Below are positions 1 through 12,503 of a stretch of 64,000 bases of DNA, in pieces. The notes under the pieces were generated by a model that saw nothing but the letters and a program-made list of their open reading frames with translations, was not told where the DNA came from and ran no database searches. The position numbers were made by a program, and so were the translations under genes. Every line of letters begins with the position of its first letter. The stretch's first letter is position 1. Source of the stretch: Spinacia oleracea (Eukaryota > Streptophyta > Magnoliopsida > Caryophyllales > Amaranthaceae); the NCBI RefSeq assembly GCF_020520425.1, contig NC_079487.1, forward strand, positions 6,743,501 to 6,807,500, written 5' to 3'.

Positions 1-1
1 A

Positions 2-268
2 GTTTCGTCTTTTGGAAATCAGTTGCAAGCTAGCACTGAAATTAGGACTCAAGAGCACCAACTAAATTTAAAGAAATTCGAGTGAGATGAAGCAAGGGAA
101 ACAAGGAGGATTCAACAGCTTGAGATAGAGGAACAGAGAATCCGGTTGGATCAACAAAAAATGAAAAATGATTTCTTACAAACATTGATGTCGAAGGCTT
201 GTCTAACTCCTAACGAGGAAAAAGTAAAGGAAAGATTGCTTATGGAGCTTTATGGTGGTGCTAATTAG
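2..268 (+). pseudogene. Harbinger accessory protein (Myb/SANT-like, NAM-associated C-terminus), partial and broken
   Basis: Frame 2 from the first bases reads as a glutamine- and glutamate-rich helical tail ending KERLLMELYGGAN at a TAG (266-268). This kind of tail ends the accessory proteins of plant PIF/Harbinger elements, which help the transposase enter the nucleus and bind the element ends. Only the last 88 or so residues are in the window. An in-frame TGA at 83-85 lies in a coiled-coil stretch where arginine (CGA) would fit, so a C-to-T change is the likely cause. The transposase follows about 670 bp downstream on the same strand, the usual two-gene layout. The family call is by recognition; no start codon is visible. 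Confidence 0.7.
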
Positions 269-935
269 CAAAGTGTTTAATGTTTAGTTTATTTCATGTG
301 TTTAAATTTTTATGTCACAATCTAGTTTTTATTAGTTTTCAATAAGCTTGTATTAATTCGTGTTGTGCCTTTAAACTTGTATTAGTTCGTGTTATGTCCT
401 TAACTTTGTATTACTTTGTGTTATGTAATATATTATTTTTCCTTGCCAAGTTGTATTTTACACATTGTTGTTATTATATTATAAGAAATTTTTTTGTCTA
501 ACAAACAATTGTGGTATCTACGAAAATCCAATAATATCTTATCAAGAAATCCGTAAAATCTTATCAGCCAATAGAAAATCTAAGAAAATCTATGAACATC
601 CAATAACATCTTATCAAGAAATCTGAAAACTCTTATCAAAAAAATCGGAAATCTTAGAAATTCTAAGAAAAAAAACTTATCATGAATTCCATATAATCTT
701 ATCAAGAAATAAAAAATCTAAGAAAATCCAACTTATCACGTGTTCCATATAATCCTATCAACAAATCGAGAATCTTGGAAAATCTGAGAATATATAAGAA
801 AATCCAATAAAATCCAGTAAAATCTTATCACGTAATCCATATAATCTTATCCACATTACTCTTTAAATACACACACATTATCAAACTCATTTCTCATTAT
901 CACATTCTATTCTATCTCAAAAAAAAAAATGTTAT
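269..935 (+). promoter_or_regulatory. AT-rich spacer with degenerate short repeats and a possible transposase promoter
   Basis: No gene is seen here. From about 500 to 850 a degenerate motif close to AATCTTATCAAGAAATC recurs roughly ten times with short spacers. This may be a transposase-binding or subterminal-type array, or simple low-complexity drift. A TATA-like TTTAAATA at 862-869 lies about 70 bp before the transposase frame and may be its core promoter. Function is inferred from position only. Confidence 0.35.
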
Positions 936-1942
936 TTGAAAAAAAGTTCAAGCTCAGAATCTGCTGTTGAAAATCCATACGTAGAAGTTGATCAAATGGT
1001 TGATGATTTTTTCATTCATCATTTACCAAACACATTCTTTCCACGAGGTCCTAGTCTTAGAAATGTGAATGATGCCAATTTGATTCCAGCAAATAGAAAC
1101 CGTGAAGAAGGGCATAACTTCCTGTTTAATGATTACATTGCGAAAAATCCAGTATATCCAGACAAGCAGTTTCGTCGAAGGTTTCGAATGGGAATACCTT
1201 TGTTTTGCCGTATCATGAACAAAGTGGTTGAAAATGATGTTTTCTTGCAACAAAGAAGAAATGTTGCCGGAAAATTAGGGTTATCAGGATTGCAAAAATG
1301 CACTGCAACTATCAGAATTTTAACATATGGTTTGGCTCCGGATGCAATTGATGAATATCTGCGAATGGGTGAAACAACTTCAAAAAAATCATTATTACAT
1401 TTCACTCAAGGGGTAATCAAGAATTTTGAAGAGGATTACCTAAGAAGTCCTACAGATGAAGACTTAAGGAGGATCCTTTCTAAAAATGAAATGGACGGAT
1501 TTCCAGGAATGATCGGTAGTATTGATTATATGCACTAGGAATGGAAGAACTGCCCTACCGCATGGAGAGGTCAATACCAAGGACGCAGCCGGAAAGCGAC
1601 CCTAATTCTTGAAGCTGTTGCAGATCAAGATCTATGGATTTGGCATTCATTTTTTGGTATTCCTGGTTCATGTAATGACCTTAATGTTCCGCACCGTTCT
1701 CCTGTTTTTGATGATGTTTTGCAAGGTAAGGCACCTCCTATAAATTTTCTGGTGAATGGGCATGAATACAACATGGGGTACTACCTCACAGATGGTATTT
1801 ATCCAAATTGGGCTACGTTCATTCAAGGATTTTCTCGTCCCCAACTTGAAACAGAAAAGGTTATTTGCTGATAGTCAAGCGCATATTCGTAAGGATGTTG
1901 AACGTGCGTTCGGAGTTTTGCAAGCAAGATTCGCCATTGCAC
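936..1942 (+). pseudogene. PIF/Harbinger DDE transposase, N-terminal and catalytic part, broken
   Basis: The frame reads as a plant Harbinger transposase (DDE_Tnp_4 / Plant_tran type), the nuclease that cuts and moves the element. The N-terminal helical region with RRRFRMGIPLFCRIM is followed by the first catalytic aspartate in the IGSIDYMH block near 1520. The second aspartate is in the GSCNDLNVP block near 1678, and the glutamate is in RKDVERAFGVLQARF near 1900. There is a TAG at 1537-1539 directly after IGSIDYMH, where the family has tryptophan. A frameshift lies near 1857-1860. The ATG at 929 is out of frame with the body, so the true start is also lost. The frame stops at 1942 because an LTR element landed there and resumes at 14888. 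It is a dead copy with recognisable catalytic residues. Confidence 0.88.
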
Positions 1943-2264
1943 TGAATGAAATAATGCCCTTGGTCCAAGTATGCATTTAATGGTAAGTCTAATAAATGCG
2001 GTTCAGTATTAATTATATAAGTTAATAATTCAGTGAGATCAAGTGAACTGTATGCCTAGCTAGAGGCCGCTTCAGTTCAAGTGGATTAATGATATTAATC
2101 CACAGCTTACTCTTGACTAAACCCGTAGGGTCACACAAATAGTAAGTAAACGGATCAAGTATTTAGTGACATTAAATACTCCATCTATGGATATTCGGAA
2201 TCGACGGATCTTGGTTTCCGTGGGAGCTGAGATCGTCAAAGGCAAATAAATGAATACTCCCGAA

Positions 2265-2580
2265 ACGATGATATTGCCGGAAACGGAAATATGGATCGTA
2301 TCGGAAATATAAATATTATCCAAGTCGTAGATGTTGCCGGAAACGGAAACATGGTTCGTATCGGAAAATATTATCGGAAATGGAAATATTGCCGGAATCT
2401 GAAATATTGCCGGAAACGGAAATATTGTCGGAATCAGAAATATTATCGGAATCGGAAAATAATTCCGGAAACAGAAATATTAAATATTCGTTCGAAACGG
2501 AAATTAATTCCGGAATCGGAAATATTAAATATTGTTCGTATCGGAAATGAATTCCGGAATCGGGAAATTAATCGGAAGCG
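2265..2580 (+). repeat. U3 array of CGGAA motifs (also in the five other LTRs of this family)
   Basis: Phrases such as CCGGAAACGGAAATATT recur throughout this stretch, upstream of the TATA box. The matching arrays are near 13855-14185, 19797-20115, 28794-29112, 51716-52035 and 60718-61035. In the copy B left LTR I counted 20 CGGAA motifs in about 310 bp. The position just upstream of the core promoter suggests an enhancer or a binding array for a host factor, but this is inference. The repeat unit lacks stops, which explains the small open frames found here in every LTR. Confidence 0.7.
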
Positions 2581-2935
2581 CGTCGTACGAATTAGCATCG
2601 GACGAGCTTGCTAGACGAAGGCCCAGCGCGAAGCCAAGCCCACGTCCAACAAGCATAGCGCACCGCACAAACAGCCCAAGGCCACGCCAAGCCCAGCGCA
2701 AGGTAGGCCCAGCGCGCGCCTAGGCTGCGGCAGCTTCGTGGGCTTTTGCGCGGGCATGGCCTGCGCGCATGCGGGTCATGCTCGTGTGTGTTTGTGCTTA
2801 CGTACGAAACCTAAACCGTGTAGGATTCGTTTAAGATTAAATTCCTATGTCTACTATATAAATTAATTAATAGAGTTTTAATTAAATTCAAATTAATTCG
2901 TTTCCTAGTAGGATTCCAATACCTTTTCCATACCC

Positions 2936-2943
2936 TATAAATA
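2936..2943 (+). promoter_or_regulatory. TATA box of copy A 5' LTR
   Basis: TATAAATA lies about 360 bp before the LTR end. Equivalent boxes are at 20457-20464 and 29452-29459 (copy B) and 52460-52467 and 61457-61464 (copy C). The 3' LTR of copy A has TATAAAAA at 14526-14533, so it is altered there. It most likely directs transcription of the element. Confidence 0.65.
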
Positions 2944-3298
2944 GGTGATTAATGCTCACAATTTATGACGAGTTTTCTAAGTATTCAAGAGAGTTTTAGG
3001 CATAAAATTCAGTCATCTATTTGCCTCATAATAGCCGAAAATCATAGTACCTTTGGGGCGATTCTAGTTAATTAAACCTAAGGCGGATCCGGACGTGCTG
3101 TGGACTTTCTACGGAGGGACGACACTTGGAGTCCTAAAGACTTGTTCTTGTTCGGTTCGGGCGCAGCAAGGGAGGACACGCTACAAATAGTATGCATCCT
3201 AAATTATGCTAATTGTTATGTGGCAATTAATTTGGCATCCTGGCTTTTATGGTTTTTCCGCATGATTTATATTCATTTATATGTATCATAACCTAACA

Positions 3299-3851
3299 AT
3301 GGTATCGCGAGCTTCTAATTAATTCCATAATAATTGCTTAACATGGTTAAATTTTATAAATTTGCAAGGAATTAAAAGGGGTGATTAATTTCGTAATTGT
3401 AATTAATTGCAAATTTGCGTTTATTTAATTATATGTACGCAGTTTTTCGGCAGTTTCTTCGTTACTCAACGAAATCGAGTGATTTTTGTGTCAATTCCTC
3501 ATGTAAAAGGCATTCTAAAATTTTGACAAAAATACTAATTTTCGGCCGAACTCAGAATTCCCAAATTCGAAGCCTAACTATGACTTTTCGGAGGTTTTAG
3601 TTTTTCGAACGCAAAGTTTGTAATTTAAGATGTTAAATTTAAATATTTGCGTTTCTTGTTGTTAAATCTTGAATTTTTGATTGACCTACTGTATATGTTT
3701 AACAAATTTGAATGCCTAAGTTTGTTAATTATACAAACCTAATTCGTAATTGTAATTAATTTGTTGAAATTCGAATAATTTAGAATTGATTTGATTTTCA
3801 TAATTAATTGACGATTTAATTAGGTATCCATGATTAAAAACCACCATAAAA
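3299..3851 (+). other. Copy A AT-rich leader, no gene
   Basis: This untranslated leader follows the PBS and is closely matched in copies B (20824-21380) and C (52824-53385). The small frame at 3415-3600 has counterparts at 20926 and 52926. It is only 61-67 codons with weak features, and I see no known domain. The match with the other copies breaks off at 3851, where a solo LTR is inserted. Confidence 0.55.
3300..3312 (+). other. Primer-binding site of copy A
   Basis: TGGTATCGCGAGC begins two bases after the LTR and resembles the complement of the 3' end of plant initiator Met-tRNA, the usual Copia primer site. Copies B and C have TGGTATCACGAGC at 20825-20837 and 52825-52837. The one difference here is a change of A to G. 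Confidence 0.75.
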
Positions 3852-6758
3852 TGTAATACCTCGTATTTTTATAATATTTATAAGTATATTTTATTATATT
3901 TATAAAGCATTTTACGATTTATTAGCATTTAAATAATATTTAAATGTATTTTATTTAAATGTATTTTAATTAATTAGAATATTTATAATTTTAATTAATT
4001 ACGAAACGAATTTAATTCTTGAGTCGGGAAATTAAATGGGTTGCAAATGATTTTTAAAGGCTTCGGGTTTTAAATGAAAAGTCCAATTCGTTTTATTAAA
4101 CGAGCACAATCAAAAGAGTTTAATTTAAATCCTAAGCTAGCCCAATCATTTATTTCCTAAGCCCAACTCAAATCTCCTAAGCCTAGCCCATCAAGGGATT
4201 AGGGAGCCTATAAATAGGACTCCCCCATCATTAAATGAAGCCCTTAAATTCATAAAACCCTTTTTGGCTTGCTTGCACCCCACTCCTCTTTCCCTCTCCT
4301 CTTTTGCTCGGCTCGTCCGCACACCGCACACACGCAGCCCCGTGCTCGTGCCTTCGTGCTGCTGTGCTCTCGTGCTGCTCGGCCTCACGCCCCAGCGCTG
4401 CCCACACACTCGCACACTCCCTCTCTTCCTCTCTCGTCCCGCGCCCAGCAGTGCTGCACGCTGCTGCGTACCCCTCGCCTTCCCTCGCGCACAGCGCCCA
4501 GCACCCCTCGCCTTCCCTCGCTCTCTCCCTCGCGCACAACGCCCGACCCGCGCGCGGCCCTGCTGCGTTCCCCTTCGTTGCTGCGCGCACCCGCACACGA
4601 ATTGTGCGTGTGTGTGTGCGTGTGTTCGTTCTTGTTCAATTTTTCGCCCAATCACTTTAAATTCGTGGTTGTTCCGTGCTATAGGCCGGATTGGTATAAT
4701 TCTCTTCTTCCTTACCTATTCTATTTAAATTTCGTATTTTAAATTATAATATTAATATTATTTTGAGTAATTAAAATGCTGGGAACCGGTTATGAATACC
4801 GTGGTTTGAGGATTTGCGTGTTGTGATTCATTAGGTTTGTTTTAATTATTAAAGGATGAATTTTCAGATTTGTTTATTGAATAAAGCATTGATTTTTATG
4901 ATAATAAACTAGTTTTATTGGGATTTTCAAGTTAGGGTTTTAACCTACACCTAATGAGTCAATTGATTAGCATAATTAGGTGATGATTTTAATTATGATA
5001 ATCAATTATATTTTCAGATTTGAATAAAGGCTTCAAGTGTTGATTTTTATTGATTTTAAAGGCGGAAAAAGTATGTTTTTGTACTAGGGATTGATTTTGC
5101 AAATTGAGACGATTATATTATTGAAAAACGATTGAACTCTAAAGTTTAAAGGTGGTTTTAAATTTTATAAAGTTGCTGGAAATTTAATGAACATGGAAAT
5201 AATTTAAGTTTCATTATTTTGATGATAGGAGGTGATTTCTAGTTGAGTGCTCGTTATTGCAAAGTGGCCCCTACGCTTAGGTATTCAAGGTACGTACAAG
5301 TCAAGGGCAACCACACCTTTTGTCAATGACATTACATGATTGTTGGTGATGTGAATTATATTATGTGGAATCATGTTTATTTTGGTGAACGAGCATGTGA
5401 TTTGTGATGTTGGATTTATTGGATTAATTGTTGAACAAACATGTTGGAATTATTATGAGTATGGACTTCATTGTCAATCATGTTGTTCAATATTTATGCA
5501 TGTATGGTTTGTTTCACATGCAAGCTAGGGATGAATTATTTATTTGTATGCTATTGTACGGGATGTCTAGCATACTTTGAGCCAATTATTCGTACCTCGT
5601 TGTACTATTTATTTTACCACATGTGAAGGGTTAGCTCACGTAAGCCACCGCACATGTAGGGTTCAGTTGGGAATATTATGTATGAAATGAATTAGGATTT
5701 GTCGTGCAAGGGCACAACCCTCATGTTAATGTGCATGATGCGGAGTCTCACTTTGGTGAGGAGGAACCTGGTAGTAATTTCACAAGTGTCTTGCCTTGTT
5801 GATCACAAGTCCTAAAGCATTTAAAATAAGATTGTTTTGGTTGTTGTTTATTAATTGTATGTGCGCATGTTGGTGAGTCTTGAGTTCGCCTTTAATAAAA
5901 TATTAATAAACGTAAAGTGCAACCAGAACAAGCTTCAAAACTGTTGGAACGTATATACCTTGAGTATGAGCAATGGGGGGAGTCTTGCCGGAAAGCTCGA
6001 ACTCCTACTAATGATACAAGACGTTGTTTCATTTATAATATGCGCAGGAATTCCGTCGGTATGGCCCGACACTCGGTATGGCCCGAATTTATTATTTATT
6101 CTTTGGTGTATGGTTGTCTCCCATCACCTTTTTCCTTTATGGAATATTCTTTTGGCCCGTTCGAAACTTATTCTAATTAAATTGTGAGTCAAGAGTCGAG
6201 TCAAGAGTCGAGTCTTGTATTCATGATTTGTTTGTTAATTATTATATGGCTTTTGAATGTAGATTAGTACTTAGTGAGTGATGCATGTTTTAGTTTCAGT
6301 TCACTATATTCTTGTAAGTACTCAGCTTTTGCTGACTACGTGCTTTGTGTGTTTTGGTCATGGCCTTTGCCTTAATGACCCTATGATGATCTATCATTTG
6401 CACTTGCATTGATGGGGAGTAGAATAATATAGCAGGTTGGTAGATCGGAATCATGTGGCTTGGGATGATCGAGAGAGTTGCATGTTTTCGTATTTTGAAC
6501 TATTTAATAATACTTTAATTATGTTTGAAATGTTTGAACTATTTATGTTTTGGGTTTTGGGCCATTATGGTTCCAAATTGTAGGAGGCCTCGATATTTCA
6601 TTAATTATGTTTTTAAAAGTTAGTTGACAATAAATTCCGCTGCGTAATTCTGGTAATAGCCTTAACCGTTATCACGGTGGCGGTAATGCTTTAGTAATTC
6701 CTTTATTTTAAGTTTGGAAAATGATTTTATAAAAGCAAGGAATTATTAGGGTGTTACA
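3852..6758 (+). mobile_element. Solo LTR of a Tekay/Del-like chromovirus (Gypsy), nested in copy A
   Basis: Comparison with copies B and C shows a 2907-bp insertion that starts TGTAATACC and ends GGGTGTTACA. It is flanked by a perfect 5-bp duplication TAAAA (3847-3851 and 6759-6763). There is a TATA box, a C-rich transcribed stretch (4270-4600) and no PBS, PPT or coding domains, so it is a solo LTR left by recombination between two LTRs. The length and the GTGTTACA end fit Tekay/Del-type chromoviruses. The 'CTCAGCTTTTGCTGAC' stretch near 6322 is also familiar from that group. The boundary is certain; the lineage call is recognition only. Confidence 0.85.
4209..4216 (+). promoter_or_regulatory. 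TATA box in the Tekay-like solo LTR
   Basis: TATAAATA in the context GCCTATAAATAGGACTC is a canonical plant core promoter. Transcription would begin about 30 bp downstream and run through the C-rich block at 4270-4600. The many overlapping frames in that block reflect base composition. Confidence 0.6.
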
Positions 6759-6948
6759 TAAAAATTGTTAATTTATGATAAATTTTAATTTTTTATGACC
6801 TATATTTGAATCCATGAGAATCGGAAATTAATTGATTAATAAATTTTCGATTTTTCGCCCTAAATTTATGAAATTAGTATGTTTTATTAATTTGTCAATA
6901 AAGTTGAATTAAAATTTTTTAATTTTTATGAAATTAGCTCATGATTGT

Positions 6949-7378
6949 TGCACGCACAAAGCAAAGGACGCTACGTGTTACCCTTAAGGGGTGTTGTATA
7001 GTGCGGGCATGCGACGACGAGCAAAGGAGCTCGTCGCCCATGCGGTACGAATGCAACGAGCAACAAGCAAGAGGCGCGCGCGCGAAGCAAGGGAGCTGGG
7101 CGTGTGTGACTTGATGGGCGATGGGCGATGGGAAATGCGGGTGCCAGGCGAGCAGTCGCGTGTGGGCAGCAAGCGAGCTGCGCCACAGCGCGCGCTTCCC
7201 CGCCCAGCGAGCAAACCAACAGCGTTGAGCAATGCGGGCTGCGCGCAGCGTGGCCTGGCATGGCTGCGATGCATGTGGCCTGCTCGTGCATGCCTAGCGA
7301 TCAGTCGATGGGGCGTTGCTGCCTCATGACTCGATGGGGCTTGGGCGCAAGCCCAAGTGCCTCGTCGTGTTACGATTG
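6949..7378. repeat. GC-rich island in copy A interior
   Basis: An abrupt GC-rich block sits in AT-rich flanks. It starts with a stretch shared by all copies (GCACGC, then ACCCTTAAGGGGTGTTG) and ends before a shared AT-rich segment. The corresponding islands in B (21563-22250) and C (53565-54150) are longer because of internal tandem repeats. Open frames occur on both strands here in all copies and are not conserved as proteins. Its role is unknown. Confidence 0.6.
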
Positions 7379-10300
7379 ATGCGTTTTGAATTTAATTTTG
7401 AATTTTCAGTTCGGAAACGATTTTAATTAACTTTAATATTCGTAATTTAAATTGTTTTCTCGGAATTTAATTTTGAATAATCTAATTATTATAAATTCCA
7501 ATTTATACTAATTATTTTACTAAAATTAAAACCTTGAATTAATTTAAATTTATTCATTTAATTTAACTGAAAATAAATTAAAGGATTCAATTATAAATTT
7601 ATATGAGCTTTAAATTTTAATTAAATTTGTATGTTTCCGGTTAGACTAGGAAATACAATTTATGTTTAAAATTAGTAAAGCATGTAAACTTATTGGTTTA
7701 AGTGGGAGCCTTTTAGTCATAAACTCTTGATTAGGTCTAAAATCCTTTAAGGTTAAAACAACTTGATTAGAATTAATAAGGATTGAATAATTGGTAGATT
7801 ATTGGAACCCTTGATTAATTGCTGCAAATGTTTATGTGATGCATAATATGTTCTACTAACCAGCTATGTGGACCATTCATGATAATGAATGAGTGAATGG
7901 TATATATTGTATATGTACTGTTTTGCAGGTTATTGAAAAGTGACTAGTATGACCCAAATAGGATAGAAAATATGGTCTGCGCACCATTAATTTGAATGTA
8001 AAATTGGTCTAATGCACCAAAGTTTTTAATTTAAATATGGTCTGTGTACCATCAAATAGTTGTAATTAGTTTAATTATAGCTTATCCTATTTGAAGAAAA
8101 TGGCGCCTCCCATGGAGAATTCAAGACGAAGTTTCCAATCCATTTTCAAGACGGACTTTGAAGTTGAAGCTTCAAGATGAAGTCGGGCCATACTAGATCA
8201 CATTCATATCTTATGCATGTTTTAAGTTATTTATTGCCTTAAATATGTCTTAATTATGCATGAGATTATGGCTTAATTATGTTGTATGATTAAGAAATTT
8301 AGTTCACTTAAAATCTAACCAACATAGTAAGAGCCTTAAGTTCCAAACTTTAAAATTGAGTTAAAAGGTGTCATGCCAAAATAACACTTACTTGGATAAC
8401 CTTTACATCAATCTTAGTAATAGTTTTCCGCCATAGCGAGGTGTTACTTATTGATTCTAAAGGGGTAAGGTACACAAATAATTGTGAGTACATGTTAGTT
8501 TTGGTGAAACTCAACGATATAAGTAAGGAGTCCTTTTATGTCGTGGCAAAGGGGATAGGTTTACCTAATAAGTTCTTAGACGTGCCTATCAACCAAGAGT
8601 AGTTTCTAGACTATTAGAAAAGGTTTTGCTTACCTAAAATATTTTAGAATTGAGTCTAAATACATAATGTGCTTAATTCTTCAATGATTTAAGGATCTTG
8701 GAATCATTTTATTCACACCTGCCGGAACAATAAATTCGAATAAGATGCCAATAACTTGTTTAAATTGCATGATTGCTTTAATTTTCAAGTTATTACTCAT
8801 GATAAATGTTTAGACTTTGCATGCTTCAATGTATGTTTTAATTATTGTTTATAATTAAATATCTTGCACTGCAGTAAATCCTTTAGAAAGGTAACAGTAA
8901 ATTTCCTCGATTGGTAATGAATCCAAGAATGATTCATGGAAATGAGAGAAAATGAGCAATTTAAAATGTACGTTTCTTTTAGCGACTTTTATAGTTGTTT
9001 TCGAGTATCAAAGTTGAATGGCAAACCGATTGGTGCTTGTGAATTCAAAATACAATGTAGTTTTAAGATCATAAAGCATTGAGTTTAAACGCTCAGCTTT
9101 ACCAATGGTTAACAACCTAATATCTTTTATCCATTTAATTCTCGAACGAGTCTAGTTCCTAGACATTCGAATAGATCGATGCTTAGAGAACTTTAGAAGT
9201 TTCTGGTAAGATCATCTAGTTGAAACAGAATAATCAACATAAATAAAATGGTAACAACCTTGTTGGAGTGACATTAGACATGTCTAACAAAGTATAAAAG
9301 TCAACACTAGAAGTCAATTCTTAAAGGCTAAAAGAAAGGGTACAAGAAATAGGAAAACAAGGAACAAAGAGAAAGGAACTTACAATTCCGTTTCTACCTA
9401 TAAGTTTATGTTTAAAGAAAAAGTTACCTAGAAATCAAACTTCCTTGGTATCATATACCGCTTGAGATTCTTACTTCGGTAATAACTCAAACAATGGAAG
9501 CTAGGCTATACTAATGACCTACAAGTGGGAAATGAAGCATGGCATTGCTACATTAGTTGTAGGGTCATCAAGTTTGTTTTAAGACCTTTTCAAGGCTGGA
9601 ACTTAATGGCTATTTTGTTCCATAATCAGCATACCTAAATTTGTGTTTTCAAACACAGAAAGACTCACATTCAAGAAAGACAAAAACAATGTTTGTTTGT
9701 TATTTGAATGAAATGGTCATTTACGAGTTGAGTCAATATGCTTGATTAAAAACAAACAACTCTTTAACAAAATGAACTTTACTAGGTTCAAATCAATCTC
9801 TTGATTTGAGTTCCACTAATCTTTGGCATTGTTACTTAGACCATGTCAACAAGTTAACATTCAAAATCTCTATTTTGATGGACTTTTGAAAGTTGATTGA
9901 TTTCTAGATCATTCAAGACAAGCTAGTCTTACATGTTGAAAGTAACAAAAGATATGAACTATTGTTAGAACGCCTAGACAATAGAGTTCAAAGCTAAAGA
10001 AATATTTTATGACTTTATTATATCACCTGGATTTGAGTGAATATTGGTTTATTTACTCAATGTGATATAAGTTTGAATCTGTTTGGCTAGTTCAAAGATT
10101 CAGAAGTATAAAATCCCCTTGGAAAGAAATCATAAAGATCTAGGTTAGATCATGTCGATGTTTTCTTTAAGACCAAAAATGATCATCGATGGTTGTGTGT
10201 TGTAAATTCACGATCTAGCTCCATAAGATATGGCATATCTAAGTTGCAATGATCGAAGTCAATTAGTACTTGATTCAATCAATGATGAATCATAAAGACT

Positions 10301-11119
10301 TTTCCTATAATTTCTAAAACAAAAATGCTCAACTACCACTAAACTAAACCAAATTCGTCAAAGCTATTGAAAAGTAATTTCAGAATATCTTTTCAATAAT
10401 ATATATCTAAAGAGTTGCTAAACTCAGTGGGAGCTTAGTGTTTGTCATTCGACAAACTAAGGCCCAAGTATAGATATATGTTTCATTGTGATTTATTCAA
10501 ATGAGAGACAAGGGTATTGTTTCTACCACGAATTTTTGAGAACATAATGTTTGTTTGCTCGAAATAATGTCCTGTTGGAGATTCGTTTCCAAAATGACAA
10601 GTGGGAGAAAATAGACCTCGAAAGTATTCGAGGCGAACAACAAACATAAACGGACATTCTAGAGGCTTTTCGAAGTTCTTTTGAAAATCCGAATACGTAT
10701 TTTTTAAGGACTTTAGAAGTGGATTTAAAGAATAGACATCTCTTAGAAGACTTTACAAGTGCTTCAAGGAGAACAGAATATTCAAAGGACTCTCAAGGTG
10801 CCTGTTGATATTCTATTGTTTGATGTTCTATACCCAAGTAGGCATAGAGTTCAAGTCACTGAAACTATGAGATTCTTCTATTAGATAGTGAAGAAACATA
10901 GAGTTCAGGTCCATGAAACTATGAGATTCTTCTATTAGATAGTGAAGAAACCTACAACTTGCAATCAAACTATTATCACGTGGATTAATGAGTTTGTGAC
11001 TTGTAAGAAAGCTATGACAAAATATAGATTCCCTAAAATGGTTATAGGCCATATAATAGACTCAAATGTTTTAGATGGTTAAAGGCCATAAAACAGAATC
11101 AATATTTTGATGACAAAAT
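7379..11119 (+). other. Copy A interior, non-coding, collinear with copies B and C
   Basis: No frame of useful length is present. The sequence follows B (22250-25930) and C (54150-57850) closely, with many small indels, so the unit spread as one block. By position gag, protease and integrase would have been here, but I cannot point to a clear residue motif. A conserved TGTTTTGCAG near 7918 looks like a splice acceptor; this is speculative. Confidence 0.5.
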
Positions 11120-12503
11120 TGACATTTTGTTGATTTCACACCTATTGGTTGCAAGTTGGTTTTAAGGATAAAAACCATCAAACATGGAATTGTGTTCACA
11201 CACAAAGCTAGATTAGTTGCTAAAAGGTTACAAGCAAATTCATGGCGTGGATTGTGTTGAAACCTCATGCATAATCGTAATGCTCAAGTCTATAAATCAA
11301 GCAATGATTGCATATTGGTACATATGGCAATTGGATGACAAACCGTATTCCTCAATCAAATGTTGGAAGAAACTATGTACATGGCATGTCATAGGATTTG
11401 TGGATCCAAATAAAATGCTTCAAAAGGAAAGCTAGCTTATAAAATCTAAGTACAGATTTAAGCAAGCAATTGGGAATTGGAACTGTATTTTAGTGAAGCT
11501 AATAAGTATTTTAGTTTCATAAAATGTACACGATTCTTATAGATATATAAGAAGTTTAGTGGGAGTACGTAAAACTTAATTGGTCCTATGTGTATCACAC
11601 ACACATATCTCTCTATTGTGAAATAACATTCAAATGCTAATGACTTAGATTTGAAATTATTCATCAATGATGGACCAAGGAGAAACTTAGTACTTATTGG
11701 GTATTATGATCTAATTACAAAGATCTTATAATATTGTTTTAGATTAAGTAATGACATTTACTAAATCAAACACGAAAGACTCCATTGGAGATATTCGGCT
11801 CATGTGAATAAATCTAAGTAATGAATGTTTGAACTATGTATAAGCATTTACTAAGTTAAACATCAAAGAGTCTAGATGAGATTCTTAACCTATATTATAT
11901 GTTAAAGAATTTAGTTGGATTCAGTATCTACTAAAACTGAATGAGCTAAAGTTACATGAATAGAATTCAACTGGGAATTATTCTGCAAAAGAATTTATCA
12001 TGTATGATATAATATGAGGATCGCCAAAAACGTATCGTATGACTTTAGGCATGACGAACATATACCAATCTCTATTGATCTAAGTAATGATCAACTAGAT
12101 TGAGATCAAGAAAAACTTATGGTACTTGAAAAGGTACATAAGAATAGTTCTTGATTCAAGGAAATAAAGATATGCTAAAAATTGATGCTACACGCATAAA
12201 CACTGGCAAAGGATCAAGCAAGATTCCTTTGGAGTTAACCATTGGCAAGAACGAGCTATACGCATCGTGTTTTGAAATGGAAACATGGATTGGAGACCAT
12301 GAGTTGTTGCGTGGGAAATTAAATATTAATTTCTATATTCTGACATACAGATGGAAAGTCTTCCACATATCTATGAACTGCTTGGATAGGTAAATCCAAA
12401 CAAAGCACCACTAGAAACCTTACAGTTGAAGTAAAAATACTTATTGCCTAAGAAGAAATGAAACAGGGTTGTTTACGTAAAGAGTTCTTCACTGAACTTG
12501 GGT
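11120..12503 (+). pseudogene. Copia reverse transcriptase / RNase H fossil, copy A
   Basis: Around 11140-11400 broken frames show the Copia reverse transcriptase entry region: an HTYWLQVG-like relic of PIGCK, then a KARLVAKGY-like stretch and a QIHG-D-VET block. Near 12425-12500 a relic of the RNase H end (VEVK-LIA, then FFTELG) is interrupted by a TAA at 12449-12451. Copies B and C have the same TAA. Compared with B and C, this copy lacks about 15 bp before the PIGCK region. Multiple stops and frameshifts rule out a functional enzyme. Domain identity rests on short motifs. Confidence 0.7.

Larger units (their letters stand above)
1943..3298 (+). repeat. Copy A 5' LTR
   Basis: The LTR begins TGAATGAAATAATGCC (the other copies have TGAAGG) and ends CCTAACA. 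Inside are a CGGAA-rich array at about 2265-2575, a GC-rich block at 2615-2790, and a TATA box at 2936-2943 in the usual U3/R position. The remainder up to 3298 is R-U5. The small frame at 2291-2614 comes from the repeat array and is not a gene. Confidence 0.92.

Noticed and set aside
3300-3312. A tRNA gene near the LTR end
   Set aside because: Only the short primer-binding complement is present; there is no cloverleaf.
4191-4742. Several frames of 88-157 codons on both strands
   Set aside because: They lie in the C-rich transcribed part of a solo LTR, overlap each other and encode low-complexity protein.
7128-7379. Frames in the copy A GC-rich island
   Set aside because: Short, overlapping and not kept between copies.
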